Source: Bacteroidetes bacterium UBA4416 (GTDB lineage: Bacteria; Bacteroidota; Bacteroidia; B-17B0; Aurantibacillaceae). From it: DNA of 63,158 nucleotides. The number at the start of each line of letters is the position of its first letter. The stretch's first letter is position 1. Where the stretch lies: contig DGQK01000017.1 of NCBI GenBank assembly GCA_002390745.1, positions 1,392 through 64,549 on the forward strand, given 5' to 3'. Shown in pieces: positions 7,919-15,938 of the stretch. A program made the translations under genes and the position numbers. The notes under the pieces were generated by a model. It was given only the letters and a program-made list of their open reading frames with translations. It was not told the origin of the DNA and searched no databases.

Positions 7919-8932
7919 TTACAGCAGTTTCAGCTTGCGCAAATCCTTATAAGCCTGCTTTTCCACGGCAGCAATCTCGTCGAGCATGTTGGCGCTTTCT
8001 TCAAAATCTTTCTGCTCATTGAGCCTGCCTTTGAAGATGCGGCCCATGTTGATGGCGCTGGCACGCCACATATCACCGGCTTTGGTAAACTCGTCCGAAA
8101 TGCGCAGCAGCTCATCATTGGCTATATAGCCGTTGGCCTGCTCCAGGAAAGCCGCATATAAAAAGCGGAAGCCGCCGCCACCCGTGCCGATCTCTTCCTG
8201 CATGCGCACGATCTGCCCCACGTAGAGGGCTGCTTTGCGCGGGCCCAGCTTATCGCGCCATTTGCGGATCTGGCGTGCGGTGTAGTTGATGCCGCTTACG
8301 CCCGCAATAGGCCCCGGAATGTAGAGCATCTCGAAGGCCGTTTTTTTAATGCCTTTGGCAATGGCCATGCGGATTTGTTCTTTGCTTACCTGTTTCACGT
8401 TCTCCGGGTAATACACCTGTCCCTTCGGCTCCAGCGGGCCTTTGGCAAAGCGCACTTTGCGCATGTCCTCTTCCGTAAGCGTGGTCACGGTTTCCATCAC
8501 CGGGTCGCTCACCAAATACAGGCCGTTTTCTTTTCCAAATACCACAATGTTGTGCGCATTGAAATGGAAGCGGTACTCGGCAGGGAAATAGGGCAGGTTA
8601 TAAACGCCCACCTGGCAGCCCACCGGGTTACCGAGCTGTATCTGTTTATTGAGGTAATCCACGGCTTCCTGTTCGCTGCCGAACTTTTTGCGGTTTACCT
8701 TTACGCCAAGCGCCTTGCAGGTGCGGCTGAAGATGAGCCCCGGCATGCTGCGGTAAGAAATGGCCGGTCCGCCGTTTACCAGCATAAACGGAATATGAAT
8801 GTAGAAAATCCCGGATCCCATCCCAAACATCAGGGGCTCTGTCATAAACTCCATGCCGTGATGCCTTAATAAGCCAGTGGCTACGCCATTCTCGCAATGC
8901 GCCGCCTGTAAGTGTTTGTAGTTAGGTTCCAA
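7919..8932 (-). CDS. BtrH N-terminal domain protein (papain-like acyl/peptide transferase fold)
   Basis: 337 residues. The N-terminus EPNYKHLQAAHCENGVATGLLRHHG places a Cys at residue ~13, followed later by FHFNAHNIVVFG (His) and VSDPVMETVT (Asp). This is the Cys-His-Asp order of the BtrH N-terminal family (PF14399), with a C-terminal DUF4872-like helical half. BtrH transfers an acyl group from carrier protein to butirosin precursor. Bacteroidota homologues often sit beside ketoacyl synthases in lipid or polyketide clusters. Here it is 3 nt downstream of an unknown small protein and in the same direction as a KAS III gene, suggesting it releases or transfers an acyl chain made by that enzyme. 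Substrate unknown. Confidence 0.8.
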   Translation of the reverse strand: MEPNYKHLQAAHCENGVATGLLRHHGMEFMTEPLMFGMGSGIFYIHIPFMLVNGGPAISYRSMPGLIFSRTCKALGVKVNRKKFGSEQEAVDYLNKQIQLGNPVGCQVGVYNLPYFPAEYRFHFNAHNIVVFGKENGLYLVSDPVMETVTTLTEEDMRKVRFAKGPLEPKGQVYYPENVKQVSKEQIRMAIAKGIKKTAFEMLYIPGPIAGVSGINYTARQIRKWRDKLGPRKAALYVGQIVRMQEEIGTGGGGFRFLYAAFLEQANGYIANDELLRISDEFTKAGDMWRASAINMGRIFKGRLNEQKDFEESANMLDEIAAVEKQAYKDLRKLKLL

Positions 8933-8935
8933 GTG

Positions 8936-9334
8936 TTATCCTTTAAAATGTTTTAGCTCCTCGCTGGTGATCTCAAATACCCTGGCATAAACGGCCAGTT
9001 TCTCATCGCTGAGCGCCTTGAATACAGCCGGCCTGAAGTGACGCCTGATAGTCATTTTCCAGAAACCCGTATAGCTGCTCAGAAGCCCCACATCCATCAG
9101 CTTCAGCTCCATGAAATAATAGATGGGGCTTATCTCTCCCTTTTTCACTTTTAACGCCGCTTCGGCCACGCGCTCCTTAATATCGTCCCAGGCATTATCC
9201 AGCGCCTGTTTTTTTACGTCCCAGCCTATGCTCAGGTCGGTGGTATATTTTCCGTCCTTATCTTTCACGTAGCATACATCACGCGTTACACCCAGTAAGG
9301 CGGAAGGGTCCTGAGGTACATCTTCTTTTTTCAT
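8936..9334 (-). CDS. conserved-looking small protein of unknown function, partner of BtrH-like gene
   Basis: 132 residues, soluble, no signal peptide. It is rich in charged and aromatic residues and mostly helical (DNAWDDIKERVAEAALKVKKGEISPIYYFMELKLMD). No family was recognised. It ends 3 nt before the BtrH-like start, so the two are almost certainly co-transcribed and probably function together. ATG at 9334 is preceded by a leader of about 120 nt and the dispersed repeat. A basic aromatic stretch (FWKMTIRRHFRP) near the C-terminus could be a protein-contact surface. Confidence 0.75.
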   Translation of the reverse strand: MKKEDVPQDPSALLGVTRDVCYVKDKDGKYTTDLSIGWDVKKQALDNAWDDIKERVAEAALKVKKGEISPIYYFMELKLMDVGLLSSYTGFWKMTIRRHFRPAVFKALSDEKLAVYARVFEITSEELKHFKG

Positions 9335-9687
9335 GTGTGTAGAAAAGAGGGGTTTAAGGTCTTATCATGCGCTCATCAAATTTGATTCCGGCAGAACAAA
9401 GATAGGACGAGAATGCTAAAAAGAAAATAATACTCTTATTTAAGTAAAGCATGAGGGTGTTGTTTTGGGCGTGCCCGCCAGCGGCGGCCAGGCTATCACT
9501 TCAATCTTTTAGTTCGCCTGGCTTGCCGGCAGGCAAACCGGGCTTCATAAAAGGATTTACGTTCTATCCCTGCCCGATTTCGTCATTCAGGCAGGCTTCA
9601 CGCAGGTTTCGCGCTTGCCGGTATTTCATCCGCGAGGCATGGTTTAATTTTTCAGAAGTAAGTGAAACCCGGTTGCCGGAATGTTTC
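9335..9687. other. 353-bp intergenic stretch containing dispersed repeat
   Basis: Between the KAS III gene and the small unknown gene, both on the minus strand. It holds the second copy of the structured repeat (9465-9576) and an AT-rich segment at 9410-9445 that could hold the small gene's promoter. No additional gene is supported. Confidence 0.6.
9465..9576 (-). repeat. structured dispersed repeat, copy 2 (inverse orientation)
   Basis: Read on the minus strand it has the same block order as 7596-7737: GGATAGAACGTAAATCCTTTT, a hairpin-forming centre (TTGCC-N4-GGCAA), AAAAGATTGAAGTGATAGCC, and a terminal GCACGCCCAA. AATCTTTT and AAAAGGATT can pair across the centre with one bulge. The outer blocks are conserved while the centre differs completely from copy 1. 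Confidence 0.55.
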
Positions 9688-10824
9688 TCAGCACACGGTG
9701 AGCAGGCAGTACGCATAGGTAAAGCGCGCGCTCTCCGGCACCATCAGGAGGATCTTCTGGCCTTTCTGCAATTTGCCGGAGTTCATCAGCTCCTCCACCA
9801 TCATAAAGATGGAAGCCGAACCGATATTACCCACCGAGCTGAGGTTGGTAAACCATTTTTCCTGCGGGATATCGATATTGTATTTCAGGATCTCTTCTGC
9901 AATTTTACTCCTGAAAAATTCGGAAGATAAATGTGGAAGAAAATAATCAATGCTGCTGATGTCAAAGCCCTTTTTATCGATGATCTCTTTCAGGTACTTA
10001 GTGCCCGTGGGAACGATCTCGCGGCCCAGTAGTTTGGTATCCTGCTTGAACGAAAAAATCGATTTTCCGAGCCACTCTTCCGGGCTGAACTCTTTCCAGC
10101 CCAGGGTCCTGCCGTCTTCGGTCTTCTCAGATCCTACGTACATGCAGGTTTCGAGCTCATTGGCATAAGAGCGGATCTCGAGCCATTCGATCTTTAAGGA
10201 CGTGTTTCCTCTTGGCTTGTTCTCCAGCAGCAGGGCAGCAGCCCCATCGGAGAGCATCCAGCGCAGGAAATCTTTTTCGAAAGCGATGATCGGATTTTGC
10301 TCCATCTCGGCTAGGCGCTCGGTTTCATTTTCGAAGTACTCGGCGCGCATAAATGCCGAAAGCTTTTCGGAGCCCGTGCATACCGCGTTGGCAGTATTAC
10401 CCGCCAGGATAGAAGTATAGCCAAACTTTAAGGACTGCATGCTGGCACAGCAGGAGCCCGAAGGTGAGATCAGCTCCACAGGACCTGCCTCTTTCAATTC
10501 GCCATGCACCATCACCGCATGCGAAGGCATGTGGTTATCCGGAGAGGCTGTGCCGCAGGCGATCAGCTCAATATCCTCCAGCTTAAAATCAGCATCAGTG
10601 AGCTTTTTGATGGCAATCGCCGCCATCTCGGCATTCGAGTGTGTCGATCTGCCGTCTTTGGTCAGGGCGTAATACCGCGTTTTGATACCATTGTTGCGCA
10701 AGGTCAGACGCTTTCCTTTGGAGGGAATACCGTCGATCATTCCCAGATAATCTTCCATCTCTTCGTTAGAAACAGGATCATTGGGTAAGAATTTTGCCGC
10801 CCTGGTTATATAAACTCCTTGCAT
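9688..10824 (-). CDS. beta-ketoacyl-ACP synthase III-like enzyme
   Basis: 378 residues with the thiolase fold of FabH/KAS III. The nucleophile is probably Cys126 in SPSGSCCASMQS. The catalytic His lies in DYFLPHLSSEF and the Asn in NLSSVGNIGSAS, giving the Cys-His-Asn triad of condensing enzymes. It is longer than housekeeping FabH (~320 residues), closer to KAS III-like enzymes of secondary lipid and dialkylresorcinol/flexirubin-type pathways. The same strand carries an unknown gene and a BtrH-like transferase downstream, so a small acyl-product module is likely. No acyl carrier protein or aromatase is present, so the product cannot be named. It starts at ATG 10824. Confidence 0.85.
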   Translation of the reverse strand: MQGVYITRAAKFLPNDPVSNEEMEDYLGMIDGIPSKGKRLTLRNNGIKTRYYALTKDGRSTHSNAEMAAIAIKKLTDADFKLEDIELIACGTASPDNHMPSHAVMVHGELKEAGPVELISPSGSCCASMQSLKFGYTSILAGNTANAVCTGSEKLSAFMRAEYFENETERLAEMEQNPIIAFEKDFLRWMLSDGAAALLLENKPRGNTSLKIEWLEIRSYANELETCMYVGSEKTEDGRTLGWKEFSPEEWLGKSIFSFKQDTKLLGREIVPTGTKYLKEIIDKKGFDISSIDYFLPHLSSEFFRSKIAEEILKYNIDIPQEKWFTNLSSVGNIGSASIFMMVEELMNSGKLQKGQKILLMVPESARFTYAYCLLTVC

Positions 10825-10878
10825 CAGCCTACGCTAAATGGTTAAATTTAAAAAGAAACAGAATAACACTAAAATAGT

Positions 10879-12219
10879 TTATTCGCTAATGCCAAAAAAT
10901 TCATTGTAGCTTACCTCTTTTGTATCCAGCTTGCAGTTGGTTTTTAAGAGGTTCAGCACTTTCTGGCTGTAGAGCCCTTCATAGATCTTTTGCGCCTCTT
11001 CCTGTTTGCTTAAGATAGAATCCGCGATTTTGGAAACCTCGGCTTCGTCAGGAGTTTGTCCGTAGCGGGCATATTGCGAGCGGATAAACCTGCCGGCTTC
11101 TTCCTTCGCCTCTTCGGCTGTTACGGTAATGCTATTGTCTTTAATGATCTTGTTCTCGATCAGTTTCCACTGCATAGAACGGGCGTAGGCAGGGTATTCC
11201 GCATCCAGCTGCTCTTTGGTCAGGGGTTTCTCATTCACCGCCATCAGCCAGCGTTTCAGAAATTCGTCCGGAAGACGGATGCCTAATTTATCCACCAATG
11301 TTTTTTCTACCGTTTCCACAAATTTGCGGTCGGTATCCTGTGCAAACATAACGCCCAGCTCAGCTTTGATCTTTTCCCTGAACTCTTCCTCAGAGTTGAC
11401 ATTGCCTGCGCCGTAAAGCTTGTCGAACAGCTCCTGGTTCAGTTCAGCGTCTTCCATGCGGGCAATGTTCTTAACCGTTAGCTGGAGGTTGGCGTCGAAT
11501 GTTTCGGCCAGCTCTTTGTCAATTCCTAAAGAAATGGATTTGTCAACCGCCGAGTCATACAGCTCATTCGCGTTGATCACGATCTTGTCTTCTTTTTTTG
11601 CGCCGGTCAGTTTGGCTTTGGCAGCCTCGTTTTTGAGGCGGTCGATGCCAATGCTGGTGGATTTGAAAACACCGCCCGGCTTAATGCTGCCGTCAGCATC
11701 CAGCTCAACGATGTCGATGTACAGAACGTCTTTCGATTCGGCCACCTCCGGGTTGGAAGGCTTGCCGTAATTGCGTTTCACATCTTTCAGGTATTTTTCT
11801 ACCAGCTCATCGTCCACCTTCACCGTGTTGTAGGTAAAGCTTTGGGAGTTGTCGAGTTTCAGGTCGAACTGTGGGCTCAGGCCCAGCTCGTAATCAAAGG
11901 TCCACTCGGTTTTGTTGTCGAAATCAACGGCGCTGTCGGCCTTTGGCATAGGGTTGCCCAGGATCTCGATTTTATTGTCGTTGATGTAATTGTATAAAGA
12001 ATCGTTCAGGATTTTATTGATCTCATCCACGAGGATGCTTTTGCCATATTGCTTTTTGATGAGGCCTACAGGGACTTTTCCAGCCCTGAAACCCGGCATA
12101 GCGGCTTGTTTTTGCACTTTTTTAATAGCGTCGTTTACTCTTTCCTCATAATCCTGAGGGGCTAATGTAATGCTAAGCTCAGCATTTAAAGCGTCTATGT
12201 CTTTTTTAGTAATGTTCAT
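10879..12219 (-). CDS. tig: trigger factor, ribosome-associated chaperone / peptidyl-prolyl isomerase
   Basis: 446 residues from ATG 12219 (MNITKKDIDALNAEL). A TTG at 12249 in the same frame overlaps the promoter box and is rejected. The N-terminal ribosome-binding domain holds the signature GFRAGKVPVGLIKKQYG (equivalent to the GFRxGKxP motif). The middle PPIase-like domain is divergent and the C-terminal arms (SurA-like helices) end the protein. Trigger factor binds near the exit tunnel and shelters nascent chains. Its sequence is of the diverged Bacteroidota type, supporting the taxonomic call. It is preceded on the minus strand by a good TATTTTTG -7 box. Confidence 0.95.
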   Translation of the reverse strand: MNITKKDIDALNAELSITLAPQDYEERVNDAIKKVQKQAAMPGFRAGKVPVGLIKKQYGKSILVDEINKILNDSLYNYINDNKIEILGNPMPKADSAVDFDNKTEWTFDYELGLSPQFDLKLDNSQSFTYNTVKVDDELVEKYLKDVKRNYGKPSNPEVAESKDVLYIDIVELDADGSIKPGGVFKSTSIGIDRLKNEAAKAKLTGAKKEDKIVINANELYDSAVDKSISLGIDKELAETFDANLQLTVKNIARMEDAELNQELFDKLYGAGNVNSEEEFREKIKAELGVMFAQDTDRKFVETVEKTLVDKLGIRLPDEFLKRWLMAVNEKPLTKEQLDAEYPAYARSMQWKLIENKIIKDNSITVTAEEAKEEAGRFIRSQYARYGQTPDEAEVSKIADSILSKQEEAQKIYEGLYSQKVLNLLKTNCKLDTKEVSYNEFFGISE

Positions 12220-12246
12220 CTTCGTTATTCTTAAATATAAGGGGTG

Positions 12247-12280
12247 CAAAAATAGGTTTTTTTGCCTAAAATTCCATCAA
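12247..12280 (-). promoter_or_regulatory. promoter of tig
   Basis: On the minus strand, TTG (12280-12278), a 23-nt spacer and TATTTTTG (12254-12247) match the Bacteroidota TTG-N17-23-TAnnTTTG pattern. The box ends 28 nt upstream of the chosen start codon. Confidence 0.65.
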
Positions 12281-12374
12281 ATATCTTATAAAATAATAAA
12301 ATACCCAGCAGTACGTACTTAAAAAATGTAAAACCTGGATACTTTTAGCTGCAATCTGTATCAACCCCCCGGCG

Positions 12375-13229
12375 ATGAGAGAAAACCTGACGATTGACGG
12401 AATCAATATTTACTACAAGGGAAACATCAAGCGGGGAGCTGTTATTTTCCTGCATGGCGGCTCGCTCAATGCACTCGCCTTCCGGGAGCAGTTCAGGCAG
12501 ATCCATGCGTTTCCTATGCTGGCCTTAGACCTGCCAGGGCATGGGCGCTCGGCACCGGCCGGCAATCCCGGGGCAGTATACAACATACCGGCCTATGCCC
12601 GCCTGCTGGTGCGCCTTATCCATGAGCTGGAGCTCGAGGATGTTGTGCTGGCAGGCCATGCCATAGGGGCGAATGTTGCCATTGAAGCCGCCGCACAGCT
12701 TCCGGCCCTCAGAGGCTTGTTTTTGTTCAGCATGAATCCCTTTTCCATCCCCGTGCAGCTCAGTAGCATGTGCAGGCCCGGTCCTTTCCTGGGTTACCTG
12801 GTGAGCGGCCGGATGCAGCCTGCCGAAGCCCTCCAACTCGCAGAAGAGCTGCTGCCGGGCAATGAAGCCCTTGTCGGCCAGTTGGCTTCCTGGATCCTGG
12901 AAACCGATACTGCCGCCCGGCTGAGCTTCGCTGCTTCGCTGGGCCTCGACAAATTTGCGGATGAGCTCAGCATGCTCCGGGAGTTTACAAAGCCTCTGGC
13001 TATTTTGCAGGGTAAGCACGACCGTATCATCAATCCCCGCTACCTCGACGGGATAAATCTTGTATCCTTATGGAAAAACAGGATTATAGAGCTGGATGCA
13101 GGCCACATTCCCCAAATGGAAACTCCGGAGCTTTTCAACACCCTGGTAGAGGATTTTTACTGTTACGCGCTGGGCACCGCAACCACAAACAAAGAGCAGG
13201 CCGGGCCGTTCAGGCAAAGGTATTATTAA
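12375..13229 (+). CDS. alpha/beta-hydrolase-fold protein lacking the nucleophilic serine
   Basis: 284 residues. Clear alpha/beta-hydrolase features: oxyanion HGG (AVIFLHGGSLNA), LDLPGHGRS, a charge-relay Asp in LQGKHDRIINP and a His in DAGHIPQMETPE. The nucleophile elbow reads LAGHAIGAN, so the expected Ser of GHSxG is Ala96 (codon GCC at 12660-12662). Asp and His are kept. The protein is therefore either non-hydrolytic (a sensor or binding protein) or uses another residue. It stands alone between trigger factor and a PAS-LuxR regulator, whose start is ~230 nt downstream. The C-terminus has a Gln/Arg-rich tail. A sequencing error (one base, TCC to GCC) is the simplest alternative explanation. 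Confidence 0.85.
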   Translation: MRENLTIDGINIYYKGNIKRGAVIFLHGGSLNALAFREQFRQIHAFPMLALDLPGHGRSAPAGNPGAVYNIPAYARLLVRLIHELELEDVVLAGHAIGANVAIEAAAQLPALRGLFLFSMNPFSIPVQLSSMCRPGPFLGYLVSGRMQPAEALQLAEELLPGNEALVGQLASWILETDTAARLSFAASLGLDKFADELSMLREFTKPLAILQGKHDRIINPRYLDGINLVSLWKNRIIELDAGHIPQMETPELFNTLVEDFYCYALGTATTNKEQAGPFRQRYY

Positions 13230-13336
13230 CTAAAAACAACGCAACGATGATGAATTATGTACAAATTTTTTGCATATACCAACCGTAAAAGGGGTTTTTA
13301 GCACAGGGATTTTACGCAGTTGCCGGGGTGATCCGG

Positions 13337-13344
13337 TATCTTTG
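13337..13344 (+). promoter_or_regulatory. candidate -7 box (TATCTTTG) for the LuxR-type gene
   Basis: Perfect TAnnTTTG match ~115 nt upstream of the ATG at 13459. A TTG at 13320-13322 is present, but the spacer is only 14 nt. It implies a ~105-nt leader that contains the hairpin at 13409-13437. Confidence 0.45.
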
Positions 13345-13408
13345 TGGAAAACACGAATTGCCCCGTCTGAATAGCAGAAACAAATCAACAGGTTAGATCC
13401 CCCACGAA

Positions 13409-13437
13409 ACGATGGTGTGACCCCCGCATACCATCGT
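13409..13437 (+). other. 5' leader hairpin of the PAS-LuxR gene
   Basis: Perfect 8-bp arms ACGATGGT / ACCATCGT with a 13-nt C-rich loop, ending 21 nt upstream of the start codon. Either a post-transcriptional control element or a dyad operator for the encoded LuxR-type protein. Confidence 0.55.
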
Positions 13438-13458
13438 CCAACTTAAAATAACGCATAT

Positions 13459-14241
13459 ATGGGACTTATTACGAAAGACAATATCGGAGAAAATCAATCC
13501 GCGGGCGATAGGCAGAATCAGCCCTCGCTCAATGAAACACATGCCTTTTTTAATGATCTGCAGCTCATGCTCAGGAATAAAAAGGTAGAAACCTATGTGC
13601 CGGTCACTATGCCCTGCCGCAAATCGCAGTGCATGTACGTGCTCGACCTCAAAACCCGCGAGGTGGTTAGCCGCGTGGGCGTGGAAGACATGCTGGGTTA
13701 TCAGGATCAGGAGTTTAACTTCAAAGGACTGATCAACTACATTCATCCTGAAGACGTCGATGCCCTGACTTCATTTCTGCATGCCGTCATGGATTATGTA
13801 ACAGCCAACCAAACCATCCAGGAGCTTAACCTGAGCGTGAGCTACCGCTTACGTAAAAAGAACGGCAACTATATCAAAGTGCTCAGGCAAACCTGCGTTG
13901 GCCGTCATAAATGCGACCCGCAGGTAATACACCTTACGAACGTCCTCACGGACATTTCCTTCATGAAGACAGGAAACGCCGTAGAGTGGGCATTCGACGC
14001 CCCCGATTTTAATTCTGATACCATCAAAATGTACGTGCCTCAATCTAATGCTCAGTTCTTTTCGGCCCGGGAGCGTGAAGTACTCGAGCTTATTGATAAA
14101 GGATATACCAGCAATGCCATCGCCAAAGCCTTGTTTATCAGCAAGCACACCGTGGATACGCACCGCCGCAAAATGCTCCAGAAAACCGGCAGCCCGAATG
14201 CCATTGCCCTTCTTGAATTTTACAGATCCAACATGCTCTGA
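13459..14241 (+). CDS. PAS-domain LuxR-family transcriptional regulator
   Basis: 260 residues. The N-terminal two thirds contain a PAS-like fold (MYVLDLKTREVVSRVGVEDMLGYQDQEF, then YIHPEDVDAL and the YRLRKKNGNYIKVLRQT strand, typical of PAS_3). The last ~65 residues are a LuxR/FixJ helix-turn-helix: FSAREREVLELIDKGYTSNAIAKALFISKHTVDTHRRKMLQKTG. There is no receiver domain or membrane segment, so it probably senses a cytoplasmic ligand. It is transcribed toward the SGNH/MBOAT genes 56 nt downstream and may control them. The leader carries a perfect hairpin. Confidence 0.88.
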   Translation: MGLITKDNIGENQSAGDRQNQPSLNETHAFFNDLQLMLRNKKVETYVPVTMPCRKSQCMYVLDLKTREVVSRVGVEDMLGYQDQEFNFKGLINYIHPEDVDALTSFLHAVMDYVTANQTIQELNLSVSYRLRKKNGNYIKVLRQTCVGRHKCDPQVIHLTNVLTDISFMKTGNAVEWAFDAPDFNSDTIKMYVPQSNAQFFSAREREVLELIDKGYTSNAIAKALFISKHTVDTHRRKMLQKTGSPNAIALLEFYRSNML

Positions 14242-14296
14242 GCGACAAAGCCCGGCAGGGGTTGTTTTATCTACAAAAGCATTGTGAAAAACTAAA

Positions 14297-15811
14297 TTGT
14301 TTTGTGCCTGCTTTGCTGCAAAGAATTTTGCATCTTGCCTGATTAAAAAACAGGCATTGCAAAAACCGTTTCATACTCTCCTTTTCCTGATCGGCGTATT
14401 TTTGTCACTGACGCTTTTGTCCCTATGCTTTCCTGAAAAAGGGATTTACATCAACGACAAGCTGTCGGTCCGCTTTCCCACCTTTGCATCCCTTTTTTTT
14501 GAGAAAAAAGCGGAGAAGGCCGATATCTCGAAGATCATTGCCCTGGCGGATGCCGAGGACGCCGATACCCTGGCAGTAACGGCAGATACTGTAACAAATG
14601 CTGTAGAAACCGTGGAGATCAGGGACTCCACCATCAGGCTCAATACCAGTATACAGTATAAAAACGCTTCCAGGACCGCTATGGCCGGCTTTTTTGAGGC
14701 TCTGGCCAACCTGGACTCCGAGTCCAAAAGCGTTCGCATCCTGCATTACGGCGATTCGCAGATCGAGGGCGACCGCATCAGCGATTACCTGCGCCTCAAA
14801 CTCCAGGGGCAGTTCGGAGGAGAAGGGCCCGGCCTTATTTCTTTTATGCCGGTGGCGCCCAGCGTTATCAATAAATTGTCGTGGAGCAGCGGCTGGGACC
14901 GCTACCAGGTATTTGCCGGGAAAGACAAGCGCGTGAAGCACAATAATTTCGGGGTGATGGCCCACATCACACGCTTTGCCCCTTACCTCAGCATCAGCGA
15001 TAGCTCCTCTTACCGCGCGGCCTGGATCAAGATCGTAACCAGCAAGAACGGAGGGCCGAAAGCAGCAGGCTTCAAAAAAATAAAGCTTTTTTATGGCGGT
15101 GCGCAAACCCGCACGCATGTGGAGCTGTATGAGAACGGCTCTCTCAACAATTCCGACTCGCTGGTGTCGGGAGGTAATTTCAATGTCAAGGAATTTAGTC
15201 TGAACCAGGGGGCTCTGTTGCATGAGTTCAAGTTTAAAGGGAAAGACAGCCCTGATTTCTACGGTGTGTCGCTGGAAGGAGGAAAAGGTGTGATGGTGGA
15301 CAACTTCGGACTTCGGGGTAGCTCCGGAACGTTTTTCAACCAGATCAATTACGGGCAGCTTAAGAATTTTTTCGATTACCTGAATGCAAAGCTTATCATC
15401 CTGCAGTTTGGCGGCAATTCGCTGCCATACATTACCACAAAGGAGCAGGCCGATAATTTCGGGGGCTATATCAGGGCACAGATCAACACCATCAAAAAAA
15501 TTGCGCCGCAGGCCTCCATCCTGGTAATAGGGCCTGCCGACATGAGCGTAAAGGAAGGCACGGAGTATGTGACGCATCCGCAGTTGGAAAACCTGCGCGA
15601 TGCCATTAAGCGCAGCGCCTTCGAAACGGATTGTGCCTTTTTTGACATGTACAATTGCATGGGCGGAAAGAACAGCATGGTAACCTGGGTGGAACAGGGA
15701 ATTGCAGCAAAAGATTACATTCACTTCAGCTCAGGCGGCGCCCGCAAAATAGCGGTATTGCTGTACAGCTCGCTGATGAATGATTACAATGCCTACTTGA
15801 AGAACAGGTAG
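14297..15811 (+). CDS. membrane-anchored SGNH/GDSL-type hydrolase (glycan O-acyl transferase/esterase candidate)
   Basis: Up to 504 residues, with a single N-terminal hydrophobic segment (LLFLIGVFLSLTLLSLCF) then a periplasmic domain. SGNH blocks: RILHYGDSQIEGD (Ser nucleophile), LIILQFGGNSLPY (Asn block) and AKDYIHFSSGG (Asp-x-x-His). There is no ATG before the membrane segment. The listed start is TTG 14297; TTG 14357 is an alternative that gives a short basic N-terminus (LQKPFHT). An in-frame stop lies just upstream at 14285-14287. A second SGNH protein and an MBOAT acyltransferase follow. In alginate/PatA-B-like systems such pairs move acetyl groups across the membrane onto sugars. That role is inferred here. 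Confidence 0.8.
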   Translation: MFCACFAAKNFASCLIKKQALQKPFHTLLFLIGVFLSLTLLSLCFPEKGIYINDKLSVRFPTFASLFFEKKAEKADISKIIALADAEDADTLAVTADTVTNAVETVEIRDSTIRLNTSIQYKNASRTAMAGFFEALANLDSESKSVRILHYGDSQIEGDRISDYLRLKLQGQFGGEGPGLISFMPVAPSVINKLSWSSGWDRYQVFAGKDKRVKHNNFGVMAHITRFAPYLSISDSSSYRAAWIKIVTSKNGGPKAAGFKKIKLFYGGAQTRTHVELYENGSLNNSDSLVSGGNFNVKEFSLNQGALLHEFKFKGKDSPDFYGVSLEGGKGVMVDNFGLRGSSGTFFNQINYGQLKNFFDYLNAKLIILQFGGNSLPYITTKEQADNFGGYIRAQINTIKKIAPQASILVIGPADMSVKEGTEYVTHPQLENLRDAIKRSAFETDCAFFDMYNCMGGKNSMVTWVEQGIAAKDYIHFSSGGARKIAVLLYSSLMNDYNAYLKNR

Positions 15812-15927
15812 AGGGACTGATAAAAACTGACGGGACGAAAGAGAAAAGATGCAGGATAAAAAGTCTCTCAGCCATCAGATACAAGCAACAGGCAGTGATA
15901 ACAAGTAGTTACAACCGGCAGAAAAAA

Positions 15928-15933
15928 AGGAGG
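15928..15933 (+). promoter_or_regulatory. strong Shine-Dalgarno AGGAGG
   Basis: AGGAGG ends 5 nt before the ATG at 15939. Such canonical sites are uncommon in Bacteroidota, where most other starts in this window lack one. It fixes the start of the second SGNH gene. Confidence 0.7.
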
Positions 15934-15938
15934 ACCCA

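Noticed and set aside
14423..15724. Long open frame (433 codons) antisense to the first SGNH gene
   Set aside because: Shadow of the coding strand caused by GC-rich third positions; the sense frame carries the SGNH motifs.
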